From: CAILZL01 sp963791615
GTDB lineage: Bacteria; Pseudomonadota; Gammaproteobacteria; Steroidobacterales; Steroidobacteraceae
Length of the DNA stretch: 64,000 nucleotides
NCBI GenBank assembly: GCA_963791615.1
Contig: CAWBTE010000006.1
Location: forward strand, 434,001 to 498,000
Direction: 5' to 3'
In this document: positions 8,999 to 17,559 of the stretch, piece after piece
How positions within the stretch are numbered: the first letter of the stretch is position 1
How the letters are laid out: each line of letters opens with the position of its first letter
Made by a program: the position numbers and the translations under genes
Notes under the pieces: model-generated
Told to the model about the DNA's origin: nothing
What the model saw: the letters and a program-made list of their open reading frames with translations, nothing else
Database searches by the model: none

Positions 8999-10322
8999 TC
9001 AATGATCATTGTGCAAATAGCTGCCTTCACGTGGCAGCCGCAGGCTGACCAGGAAGGCGATAGCCAGCATGCCGGTGACGTACCAGTAGAAGGCCGTCTC
9101 ATGGCCAATCGACTTGAGCCCCAGCGCCACGTATTCGGCCGAGCCGCCGAACAGCGCATTGGCGACCGCATACGCCAGGCCGACGCCGAGCGCGCGCACC
9201 TCGGTCGGGAACATCTCGGCTTTCACGATGCCGCTGATCGAGGTGTAGAAGCTGACGATCACCAGCGCCACGTGATCAGCACGAAGGCTGCCGCCGGGCT
9301 CGAGACACTCTGCAATGCCGTCAGGATCGGCACCGTGCACAGTGCGCCGAGCGCAGCCGAACAGCAGCATGTTGCTGCGCCGGCCGATCCGGTCCGACAG
9401 CGCGCCGAACAGCGGCTGCATGCACATGTAACAGGAACAGGCAGCCCGGTCATGACATTGCTCGCGGTCTTGATCGACATGCCGGCCGAGTTGACCAGGT
9501 ACTTCTGCATGTAGGTCGTGAACGTGTAGAACATCAGCGAACCGCCGGCCGTATAGCCGAGCACGGTGAAGAACGCCGCCTTGTGGTTGCGGAACAGCTC
9601 AGCCACGCTGCCGGCAGCCCTGTTGCTGCGCGTCTCTGCGGTCGAGGTTTCGTGCAGCGTACGGCGCAGCATGCAGCGCGACTACTGCCGCGACGGCGCC
9701 GATCACGAACGGAATGCGCCAGCCCCAGGCCTTCAGCTCGGTGTCATCCAGTAACTGCTGCAACACCACGACGACCAGCACGGCGAGCAGCTGGCCGCCG
9801 ATCAACGTGACATACTGGAACGAGGAGAAGAAGCCGCGCTGTCCCTTGAGCGCGACTTCACTCATGTAGGTCGCGACGGTGCCGTATTCACCCCCGACCG
9901 ACAAACCCTGGAGCAGTCGCGCCACCAGCAGCAGCGCCGGCGCCCAGGCGCCAATCGTCGCGTAGGTCGGCAGACAGGCGATCATCAACGAGCCGGCGCA
10001 CATCAGCGAGACCTGAGATCAGCATCGCGATCTTGCGGCCGCTGCGGTCGGCAACGCGACCGAACAGCCAGCCACCCAACGGACGCATCAGGAAACCGGC
10101 GGCGAACACGCCAGCGGTATTCAGCAACTGCGCAGTGGGGTCGGACTTCGGGAAGAACGCCGGTGCGAAATAGATCGCACAGAACGCATAGACATAGAAG
10201 TCGAACCACTCCACCAGGTTGCCACTCGAGGCCGCAACGATTGCGCCGATGCGCTTGCGGCGCTCCTCGTAGGTGTATTGACCCGCCGAAGCGGGTGCCG
10301 AGTTCGTCGTGCTATCAGTCAT
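8999..10322 (-). pseudogene. MFS metabolite:H+ symporter (MHS/ProP-like), multiply frameshifted
   Basis: An MHS-type major facilitator for a carboxylate, betaine or similar compound. The N-terminus at 10322 starts MTDSTTNSAPASAGQ, with SGNLVEWFDFYVYAF and MRPLGGWLFGRVADRSGRK. The reading frame then jumps near 10010, 9675, 9440 and again inside 9250-9350. Fragments keep ARLLQGLSVGGEYGT, GWRIPFVIGA, QPLFGALSDRIGRR and VALGLKSIGHETAFY. It is close in design to the MFS gene at 59460-60810. One break is removed by deleting an extra G near 10016. It is either error-rich sequence or a decayed gene; it heads the PrpD/aldolase operon. Confidence 0.8.
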
Positions 10323-10384
10323 GGTGAATTCGCCTTCGGGATTGTCGTAAGCGGCTGTTGTTCAGGCTGGCGGTCAAGTTGCTA

Positions 10385-10527
10385 AGAACCTGTTCAAAGT
10401 CTTGATCAAGGGATGCAGTGCAAGGCGGAACTACCCAAAAAAACGCAGCGTACACGGAGTACGTGAGTATTTTTTGGGTAGTTCCAACGCAGCAATGCGC
10501 CCTTCAGCGAGACTTTGAACAGGTTCT
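10385..10527. repeat. 143-bp palindromic element at the 3' end of a chromate-transporter gene
   Basis: The outer arms AGAACCTGTTCAAAGTCT (10385-10402) and their exact complement (10510-10527) enclose inner arms GGAACTACCC...AAAAAA and TTTTTTGGGTAGTTCC. The whole can fold into one long cruciform. Its right end supplies part of the TAG stop (10526-10528) of the chromate-transporter gene. REP/MITE-like, with no coding capacity. Confidence 0.85.
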
Positions 10528-11062
10528 AATGGCTTACCAGTGACTTGAGCAGAAACACTGCCGCACCGCCGCCCAGCAGTACGAACGGATGCACTCTGCT
10601 CAACAGAAGCGCCACCAGTGAAACCGCTGTGACGGCCCAGCTCAACACACCGCCGCCACTTTCCATCAACAACGAGTAACTGCTGGCAAGCACCAGGCCG
10701 ACTGAAACAGGTGCGAGGCCGCACGCTAACCGGTCTCGCCAGCGACTGAAGGCGTGGCGACGCCAAAGCACCGTAAACCCATAGAAGAGAATCGATGAGG
10801 GCAGGAATATGGCCAGCGATGCCACTACCGCTCCGCCAATGCCCGCCACCTGCCAGCCGATGAGCGTTACGATCAATAAAGAACCCGGGCCAGCGGATGC
10901 ACGCGATATCGCGAAATAATCCAGAAATTGATCCTGACTCATCCAGTGATGGATCGAAACGGTTTGCTGCTGAACGTCGGCAATGATGCTCTGGCCACCG
11001 CCAATGGTGAGCAGGGACAACGGCGCAAAGACGGCCAGTAGTTGCCACAGGCTATCCTTCAT
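10526..11062 (-). CDS. Chromate transporter subunit, ChrA C-terminal-half type
   Basis: 178 residues, one CHR domain: LLAVFAPLSLLTIGGGQSIIAD at the start, DQFLDYFAISRASAGPGSLLIVTLIG, then four or five hydrophobic helices. Bacterial ChrA systems efflux chromate (CrO4 2-) across the inner membrane, either as one two-domain protein or as a heterodimer of two short proteins, as here. It overlaps the end of the partner gene by 11 bases, indicating translational coupling. Its stop codon lies at the edge of a 143-bp palindromic repeat. Confidence 0.88.
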   Translation of the reverse strand: MKDSLWQLLAVFAPLSLLTIGGGQSIIADVQQQTVSIHHWMSQDQFLDYFAISRASAGPGSLLIVTLIGWQVAGIGGAVVASLAIFLPSSILFYGFTVLWRRHAFSRWRDRLACGLAPVSVGLVLASSYSLLMESGGGVLSWAVTAVSLVALLLSRVHPFVLLGGGAAVFLLKSLVSH

Positions 11063-11633
11063 CGGGCTTGTCCACCAGGAAAGCCCACAGGACGCTGATG
11101 GGAGCGAGCACAGCTACAACCGGCAGCATCGGCCAATGCAGAATGCCAATGCCGACAAAAATCATCAGCACCACCACTGCGTAGAGCAGATTCGTTATCG
11201 CCGGCCGCAACGACTTGAAGCCCATGCTCAAGCTGAGCCCGATAGCCGCCGCCGTAATCCCCAATAACACCTGATGCACCGCTACCGAATCGCCCCAACG
11301 ACGGTACAGCATCGCGAAAAGAATGATCAGAACCAGTGGACCAGCGAGTACACCACATGCAGCAGTGAATGCGCCCATGCCTTTGCGCAACCGGTAACCT
11401 ATCCATATCGCGAGGTTGATGACATTGATGCCCGGCATGGTCCGGGCGAGCGCCAACCCTGCAAGGAAGTCGTGCATCGAAATCCACTGGCGTCTTTCAA
11501 CAATCTCCCGGTGCATCCATGCAGAAAGTCCACCACCGAAGCTGGTAATCCCGATCGTCCAGAAAGCCTGGAACAAGTGCCTTAGCCGGACGTTGGGGAC
11601 CGTATGGGTATTCATGTCGGGTTGCAGTATCAA
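11052..11633 (-). CDS. Chromate transporter subunit, ChrA N-terminal-half type
   Basis: 193 residues with one CHR domain. The hallmark TIGITSFGGGLSAWMHREIV lies at about residues 27-46, followed by WISMHDFLAGLALARTMPGINVINLA and five predicted helices. Together with the overlapping downstream gene it forms a split chromate transporter pair. The start at 11633 is followed by MNTHTVPNVRLRHL; a shorter start seven codons later is possible. Its presence beside catabolic genes is probably incidental, although CHR-family proteins may also carry other oxyanions. Confidence 0.88.
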   Translation of the reverse strand: MILQPDMNTHTVPNVRLRHLFQAFWTIGITSFGGGLSAWMHREIVERRQWISMHDFLAGLALARTMPGINVINLAIWIGYRLRKGMGAFTAACGVLAGPLVLIILFAMLYRRWGDSVAVHQVLLGITAAAIGLSLSMGFKSLRPAITNLLYAVVVLMIFVGIGILHWPMLPVVAVLAPISVLWAFLVDKPDEG

Positions 11634-11685
11634 TGCGGCTCATTTGAGTTGGACGTTACTGTTCTACTTGTCTGTCGACGCCCGC

Positions 11686-12921
11686 TCAGGCGCCTTCCAG
11701 CTCCTGGCCGCGGGTTTCTGGCAGTAGCGTCGCTGCAATCAGCACGAACACATAGGCGGCGGCAGCGCAGATGCCCATCGCCTGTCCCAGACCGATGTTC
11801 ACCGCCACGATGCCCACCACTGCCGGGACAAAGGAGCCCACCGCCCGGCCGGTGTTGTACGAGAACCCTTGTCCGGTGGCGCGTACCCGCGTCGGGAACA
11901 GCTCCGCAAAGGTGGCGCCCATGCCGGCAATGATCCCGGACTGGAAGAACCCGAGCGGGAACCCCATCAGCAGCGCCACCGTGGGGCTGAGCGGCAGGAA
12001 GGTGTAACTCCACACGGTCACCGCGGCGGCGCTGGCCATGATCATGAAGGTCTTGCGGCGACCCAGGAAGTCACTCAGGTGCGCGCTGAACAGATAGCCC
12101 ATGAAGGAGCCGCTGATGTTGATGGCCAGATAGCCGCCGGTGCCGAGTACCGAGAGTCCCAACACGGTTTTCAGATAGGTCGGCAGCCAGGTGAGCACCA
12201 CATAGTTGCCCCCGAGTCCGCCGGCCGCCAGCATCGAGGCGAGCAGCGTGCGCCGACGCAGGGTGGGGCCGAAGATCTCCAGGAACTGCAACCCGCTGCG
12301 TTTGGGCTCGGCGGCCTTGGCTTCATGGAACATCGCGGGCTCTTCCACATGACGTCGAATCCACAGCACGAACACGGCAGGGATCAGTCCGAGGAAGAAC
12401 AGATAGCGCCAGGCCATCTCCGGCGGCGCCAGACTGAACACCAGCGTGAACAGCAGCACTGCGGCGCCGTAGCCGATCGACCAGCCACTTTGTACGCTGC
12501 CCACGGCGCGACCGCGATACTTCTTGTCGATCACTTCGCTCATCAGCACGGCGCCCGCGGCCCACTCACCGCCGAAGCCCAGTCCCTGCAGTGCACGCGT
12601 GACCAGCAGTTGTTCGAACGAGTTCGTCAAGCCCGACAGGAAGGTGAATACCGAGAACCAGATGATGGTGATTTTCAGCACCGCGACGCGACCGAAGCGA
12701 TCGGCCAGAATCCCGGCCAGCCAGCCGCCCACGGATGAAGACAACAAGGCGGCGGTGCCCAGCATGCCCGCCTCCGCCTGCGACATGCCCCACAACGCAA
12801 TCAGCGTGGGGATGACCACCGCATACAGCTGCACGTCCATGGCATCCAGCGCCCAGCCGGTGAAGCACGCCCAGAACGTTTTGCGCTCGCGCGTCTTCAG
12901 GCTCGTAAACCAGCTCATCAT
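11686..12921 (-). CDS. MFS transporter, aromatic-acid/sialate:H+ symporter type
   Basis: 411 residues with 12 predicted helices. The N-terminus has FWACFTGWALDAMDVQLYAV, the signature of the AAHS/NanT group (the membrane Asp in DAMD is typical), followed by GWLAGILADRFGR (loop 2-3) and ALQGLGFGGEWAAGAVLMSE. The C-terminus has LFPTRVRATGQGFSYNTGR and ends LPETRGQELEGA. It is likely to import an aromatic or other organic acid produced by the exported hydrolases. The start could be either of two adjacent ATGs. A divergent gene 190 bases away encodes a solute-binding protein. Confidence 0.88.
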   Translation of the reverse strand: MMSWFTSLKTRERKTFWACFTGWALDAMDVQLYAVVIPTLIALWGMSQAEAGMLGTAALLSSSVGGWLAGILADRFGRVAVLKITIIWFSVFTFLSGLTNSFEQLLVTRALQGLGFGGEWAAGAVLMSEVIDKKYRGRAVGSVQSGWSIGYGAAVLLFTLVFSLAPPEMAWRYLFFLGLIPAVFVLWIRRHVEEPAMFHEAKAAEPKRSGLQFLEIFGPTLRRRTLLASMLAAGGLGGNYVVLTWLPTYLKTVLGLSVLGTGGYLAINISGSFMGYLFSAHLSDFLGRRKTFMIMASAAAVTVWSYTFLPLSPTVALLMGFPLGFFQSGIIAGMGATFAELFPTRVRATGQGFSYNTGRAVGSFVPAVVGIVAVNIGLGQAMGICAAAAYVFVLIAATLLPETRGQELEGA

Positions 12922-13111
12922 GATGGGTATCCTCTTTCGTTCTTTAATTATCCGTTGAGCATGACAGTTGAGTTGCCTTGAATCAACGCTGCCAACAAAG
13001 CTGTCAGATAGCTGTCAGCACAGCCCCATTACAAAAGTGGATAAAGTACAAAAGGGATGAACTCGGTTGATCCTTAACGGTACTATTTGCGCCCTAACTT
13101 AAGCAGGAGCG

Positions 13112-13933
13112 ATGATGTTCAGAATTGCATCAGGAGCGATCAGCATGGTGTTCGCCGCCCTCACCATCGGTGCGTGTGCTGCTGCGCAATCGGTTCCGGC
13201 GTCGCTCAAGGCGGAACTGGCGCCCACCGGCACGCTGCGCGCCGCCATCAATTACAACAACCCCCTGTTGGCCAAGCGCGATCCGGTCAGCGGCGAACTC
13301 ACGGGGCTGGCGGTTGATCTGTCCAGAGAACTGGCGCGTCGTACCGGCCTGCCGCTGGAACTCGTGCCGTACGATGCCGCCGGCAAGGTCAGTGCGGCGG
13401 CGGCGACCGGCGCCTGGGATATTGCCTATCTGGCCATTGATCCGGCCCGTGCGGCGGAGATTGACTTCACTGCCGCACACAGTGAGCTGGAGGGCACGTA
13501 CCTGGTGCCGGCCGGTTCACCCATACACACGATCGAGGAAGTAGATCGCGCCGGGGTGCGTATTGCCATCACCGCCAAGAGCGCCTACGACCTGTTCCTG
13601 AGTCGGGCCCTGAAAAATGCCCAGCTGGTGTATGCCGATGCCACACCAGCATCGTTCAAGTTGTTTACTGAGCAGAAGCTGGACGCCGTGGCGGGCGTCA
13701 AGACCGCGTTGGTGACCGAAGCGCGGAATCATCCCGGCGCGCGGGTGCTGAGCGGTCACTTCATGACCATTCCGCAGGCGGCCGGCGTGCCCAAGGGGCG
13801 TCCTGCCGCGGCGCGCTATGTGAGTCAGTTCATCGAAGATGTGAAAGCCTCCGGATGGGTAGCGGCCGCACATCAACGACATGGCCTGGGGCCGGATGAG
13901 GTCATCGTGGCGCCGCCCTCACCGGTTCGATAA
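13112..13933 (+). CDS. Family 3 extracellular solute-binding protein
   Basis: 273 residues with a signal peptide (MFRIASGAISMVFAALTIGACAAA) and then the periplasmic binding fold used for amino acids and small acids. It begins LAPTGTLRAAINYNNPLLAKR, with ELTGLAVDLSRELARRTGLP and AVAGVKTALVTEARNHPGARV later. No ABC permease or ATPase is adjacent, so it could be an orphan receptor or serve a transporter elsewhere. GCAGGAGCG precedes the double ATG. It is 52 bases upstream of, and co-directional with, the monooxygenase-like gene. Confidence 0.85.
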   Translation: MMFRIASGAISMVFAALTIGACAAAQSVPASLKAELAPTGTLRAAINYNNPLLAKRDPVSGELTGLAVDLSRELARRTGLPLELVPYDAAGKVSAAAATGAWDIAYLAIDPARAAEIDFTAAHSELEGTYLVPAGSPIHTIEEVDRAGVRIAITAKSAYDLFLSRALKNAQLVYADATPASFKLFTEQKLDAVAGVKTALVTEARNHPGARVLSGHFMTIPQAAGVPKGRPAAARYVSQFIEDVKASGWVAAAHQRHGLGPDEVIVAPPSPVR

Positions 13934-13985
13934 TGTTCGACATGACGCCCTGCGCATCGAACAGGAGATTGGGGAACTACACCCC

Positions 13986-14670
13986 ATGAAACGCCGTGAC
14001 CTGCTCCTTGCCAGCGCTGCCCTGCTCACCGCACCGTCACTGCGCGCACAGGCTGCACGCCCGGTCTACGTGGCGACGTATCTTGAAGTCAGGCCGGCAT
14101 CCACGCGCGCCGGCAAGGCGCTGATTGCACAGTACGCACTGCAATGCCCGTACCGAGGCCGGCAATATCCGTGTCGAGGCGCTCCAGGAAATCGGCCGAT
14201 CAAACCGGTTCGTTGTCATCGAGGCATGGCAGGATCCGGCGGCGTTCGCTGCGCATGACAAGGCCCCGCAGACCCGGACGTTTCGCGACCAACTCAAGAC
14301 CCTGCATCACAGTCCGTACGATCAACGCCTCAACACCGGCTTTGCGATTGACCCGGCGCCGCAGAAAACCACCTCACGAACCGTCTATGTCGTCACCCAC
14401 GTCGATGTGCCCGGCGCCTTCCGTGAAAAAGCCGAAGGTCTGTTGAAACAGCTCGTCGAACCCAGCCGGACCGATCCAGGCCAGGTGCGTTATGACCTCT
14501 ATCAGCAGTTTGAGCCTCGCACCAACCACTTCACCGCCTTCTCAGCCTGGGACAGCCTGCGTGCCTTCGAGACACACGGCAGCACACCCCACTGCCTCCA
14601 GTTCAGAGAAGCCATCGCGCCACTGCTCGGCGCGCTCTACGATGAACGGATTTATCAGAGCTTCAGGTAA
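13986..14670 (+). CDS. Exported antibiotic-biosynthesis-monooxygenase (ABM) fold protein, two ABM domains, one frameshift
   Basis: The signal peptide is Tat-like (MKRRDLLLASAALLTAPSLRAQA). The first ABM domain starts RPVYVATYLEVRPASTRAGKALIAQY. The frame shifts near 14143 and continues with RTEAGNIRVEALQEIGRSNR and VIEAWQDPAAFAAHDKAPQT. The second ABM domain is TVYVVTHVDVPGAFREKAEG to FREAIAPLLGALYDERIYQS. ABM proteins form small dimeric ferredoxin-like barrels that oxidise quinols or polyketide-like aromatics without metals. An exported tandem version probably acts on periplasmic phenolics, but activity is unproven. A single extra base would explain the break. Confidence 0.75.
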
Positions 14671-14707
14671 GAAGCTGTTCACGATCTCGATCAAGTGCTA
14701 CCGCTAC

Positions 14708-16249
14708 TTACCAGGGCTGTTGGCTCAGGTAGTACCGCCTGAAAAAATCCAGTTTGGCTTTTTCGGCTACGGGCATTAGTCCCCAGTTGTCGCCGACCTC
14801 CATCACCACCGGCGACTTACCCTCGGTCACCGGCCACGTTGGCAGACCTTTGCCATTCGGATCTCCGCTGGTCACAAAGTTGGCCCAGTAAGAGGACATG
14901 GTGTCGGCGATCTTGTGATCTTCATCCATCCACGGACGATTGGTGGCGTACAGATTATTGAAGACGTAGTTGATCTCTGACTCGTGATACGCGCCGCGGC
15001 GGTCGCGATCCGGTCCCGGCGGCGCGTGCGTCCAGAAATAGGTGTACACCTTGTTGTTCCTCGCCCCTTGAGTGGCAAGCAGGAACGTGGCCAAACGCGA
15101 GTCATCACGCGCAGCCGCGTTTTGCGCCAGAGCCGCTTCCTGATCAGAGGTAGCCGGATAGAGCTTCAGGTACTCATCCGCCATCACACCGTACTTGGTC
15201 TTTGCAGCGCTTACATACTGCTCCAGCTTCACGCTGGGCTGCGGCTGAGCACCGCTCTCATCCCGATTGTTGCCAGCGAGAACCGGCACATCGCTGGGCA
15301 ACCCATTGGTGTAGTACTGCTTGTAGTCGAGCGGAATCACCCAGCCATCAACGACGGGACGGAACAGCGGCCCGCCTTCCACTTCGTCATTGCCATTGTT
15401 ACCCTGCTTCAGCTGATCCCACGACAAGGCGCGCAGTTCCTTCAGTGAGCGTGCGCCATGCGCTTCAGCATACTTGACGCCGCCGCGTTCGGCACTGGGC
15501 ATCCCGGAGCGCAAGGAACGCGCGCGACTTTCGATGATGGCTTGGTGGAACAGCCCCTTGGCGAGCGGTGAAGCTGTCAACGACAGCACCGAAGCTCCAC
15601 CGGCTGACTGACCCGCAATGGTCACACGGTTCGGGTCGCCGCCGAATGCGGTGATATTTTTCTTCACCCATTGCAAGGCGGCAATCTGATCGAGCACGCC
15701 GTAGTTACCCGACGCGTTATGGCCCGACTCCTGACTCAACTCAGGCGTGGCGAGAAAACCAAATACCCCGAGCCGGTAATTCAGCGTCACCACAACAATG
15801 CCTTTTCTGGCCAGACCTTCGCCATCAAAGAGGGGATCGGAACCAGCGCCGAGAGTAAATCGACCACCGTAGATCCAGACAAACACCGGACGCCGTTCAG
15901 TACTGGCGGTCGCGCCTGTCCAGACGTTCAAAAACAGACAATCTTCACTGCCGCTGCTCACGTCGCGCTGCATCTGCACCTGGAAGCAACCGCTGCCGAA
16001 TTGATCGGCCTTGCGCACGCCTTGCCAGGGAATTGCCGGTTGAGGAGCACGCCAGCGCAACTCACCGACGGGTGGAGCTGCGAAAGGAATGCCCTTGTAG
16101 GCCGTGATCGACGCATCTCGAGCCGGCGTTCCGGAAACAAGTCCAGTGTCAGTCCGCACCGGTTCATTGATCGCCGCCATCAGCGGCGACTCGCTGCCGA
16201 TCACTGCGATCACAAGAACGATAAGACCAATAACGCGCTTAAGCATCAT
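14708..16249 (-). CDS. Secreted type B carboxylesterase
   Basis: 513 residues with an N-terminal signal or anchor (MLKRVIGLIVLVIAVIGSESPLM). COesterase fold with YKGIPFAAPPVGELRWRAPQ, VWIYGGRFTLGAG, and elbow TIAGQSAGGASVLSL. The acid is in AGNNRDESGAQ and the His in RRGAYHESEINYVFN, so the Ser/Glu/His triad is complete, unlike the carboxylesterase at 4957-6522. It starts three bases after the stop of the upstream unknown gene and is clearly in one operon with the DUF6152 gene and the TonB receptor. Likely role: hydrolysis of an ester imported by that receptor. Confidence 0.9.
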   Translation of the reverse strand: MMLKRVIGLIVLVIAVIGSESPLMAAINEPVRTDTGLVSGTPARDASITAYKGIPFAAPPVGELRWRAPQPAIPWQGVRKADQFGSGCFQVQMQRDVSSGSEDCLFLNVWTGATASTERRPVFVWIYGGRFTLGAGSDPLFDGEGLARKGIVVVTLNYRLGVFGFLATPELSQESGHNASGNYGVLDQIAALQWVKKNITAFGGDPNRVTIAGQSAGGASVLSLTASPLAKGLFHQAIIESRARSLRSGMPSAERGGVKYAEAHGARSLKELRALSWDQLKQGNNGNDEVEGGPLFRPVVDGWVIPLDYKQYYTNGLPSDVPVLAGNNRDESGAQPQPSVKLEQYVSAAKTKYGVMADEYLKLYPATSDQEAALAQNAAARDDSRLATFLLATQGARNNKVYTYFWTHAPPGPDRDRRGAYHESEINYVFNNLYATNRPWMDEDHKIADTMSSYWANFVTSGDPNGKGLPTWPVTEGKSPVVMEVGDNWGLMPVAEKAKLDFFRRYYLSQQPW

Positions 16250-16252
16250 GAT

Positions 16253-17042
16253 TTATTTTCTCGATGCGCCACCGGCAGGGCCGGCCACGTCCTGGTTGAA
16301 AGCGGCCTCGTCCATCGGCGCGAAAATGATTTCATCCGGTTCAACGCCTTTCTTCTGCAGAGCGTATGTCACCGGGACACTGGTCCACGGTTTGCTGTAG
16401 ATCTCGGGATCGGTCACGGTGATCTGCACCTGCAACTTGTCTGGAGCAATGCGCTTCCAGCGCTCCACAATGCGGGCATCGTCGCTGAATGGCGTACCCC
16501 ACTCATCCATCCAGGCCCGACTATCCAAAGCCAGCGTGGTGACGACCAGGGTATCGCCTTGCCACTTACCCACCGAATACCCATACCAGAAGGGTCCCTG
16601 CGCAATATCGTCCGGAACCGGCCGACCATCGGTATAGATGATGCGGAAGACTCTGCCCCATGCGAATAGCTGCACAATCTTGTCGGACTCCTGGATCATT
16701 TCGATAGGCCGACTGTAGATCAGGCTTCGATACAGACCATTGGGATTGGCGCCGATGATGGGATCGTTGCGTTTGGGAATCGGAAACTGTCGTGGGCCTT
16801 TGCCGGGATGATTGGCCTCAAAGAGCTCAAGTCCCTTCTCCGTGAACGGCAGTTTCTCGGTACTCCACTCCGAGTGCGGGACGTGAATTAAAAGCGTCAC
16901 CACCGCCACCGCCGCCGCCCCGGACCTGCCATACGCCCTTCATATCAACAGGCGGCGCCGCCTGTGCAAAAACCTGCGGCGCTGCAACCAGTGACGCCAG
17001 CGCAAGCCACATCCCCAGACAACGAGTATTGTTCGTCTTCAT
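16253..17042 (-). CDS. Secreted protein of unknown function, SGVW/PNGLYR type, copy 1 (one frameshift)
   Basis: The N-terminus MKTNNTRCLGMWLALASLVAAPQVFAQ is a signal peptide, followed by MKGVWQVRGGGGGGG in one frame. The frame changes near 16880-16895 and continues SEWSTEKLPFTEKGLELFEA, GANPNGLYRSLIYSRPIEMI, GPFWYGYSVGKWQGDTLVVT, WMDEWGTPFSDDARIVERWK and DEIIFAPMDEAAFNQDVAG. It is a full-length relative of the protein at 26941-27744. I recognise no enzymatic motif; the repeated W, Y and G residues suggest a beta-rich secreted domain. It lies between the DUF6152 and carboxylesterase genes (gaps 21 and 3 bases). Confidence 0.75.
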
Positions 17043-17063
17043 AACCAGTCCTTAAAATTTACT

Positions 17064-17477
17064 TTAATACTCGGCTCTTGCGGCCCGTTCATTGGGTTTG
17101 ATTTCCTTGCCGTTCAACAGGAATCCGTCCCGCGCCAGGCTCTCACCGCTGGTTGGATTAGCGAAGCCAGGATGCATCTTGACCACGACTTCATCGCCCG
17201 GCTTGATCATCTTGCGGGTCATGCCGCTATTCACCAGCGTATTCGGACTGCCCATTTCGAGCACATATTCAACGTCCTTACCCGACTTGTCCTTGCTGAT
17301 AAGGAACAGGGCGCAATGCGGATTCCGCCAGCGAAACTCCTTCACCACGCCAGTGACGGTGACCACTTTGTTCTGATCGTAAGAACCGGCTGTGCCGTGA
17401 TGGGCAAACAGCGGAGTTGCAGCCAGCAGCAGCATTGCCGCCAACACAGATGACATTTTGAATTTGATGTTGCCCAT
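17064..17477 (-). CDS. DUF6152-family secreted protein, copy 1
   Basis: 137 residues from the ATG at 17477. Upstream in-frame codons overlap the receptor gene end, so this internal ATG, followed by a clear signal peptide (MSSVLAAMLLLAATPLFA), is preferred. The mature part starts HHGTAGSYDQNKVVTVTGVV and contains KEFRWRNPHCALFLISKD and YVLEMGSPNTLVNSGM. The family is a small periplasmic beta-fold of unknown function. It lies 82 bases after the receptor gene and 21 before the unknown secreted protein. The same three-gene order recurs at 26941-31310. Confidence 0.8.
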   Translation of the reverse strand: MGNIKFKMSSVLAAMLLLAATPLFAHHGTAGSYDQNKVVTVTGVVKEFRWRNPHCALFLISKDKSGKDVEYVLEMGSPNTLVNSGMTRKMIKPGDEVVVKMHPGFANPTSGESLARDGFLLNGKEIKPNERAARAEY

Positions 17478-17559
17478 GCTACCCCCAAAATAAATCTGGC
17501 CCAGTCTATTGCAACGCAGACTGGACCAGAACCGGATTGGCCTTCCTTCACAATGACGA

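Noticed and set aside
10526..11633. Frameshifted single chromate transporter
   Set aside because: Each half has its own start and a complete CHR domain with an 11-base overlap, which matches the known two-gene type.
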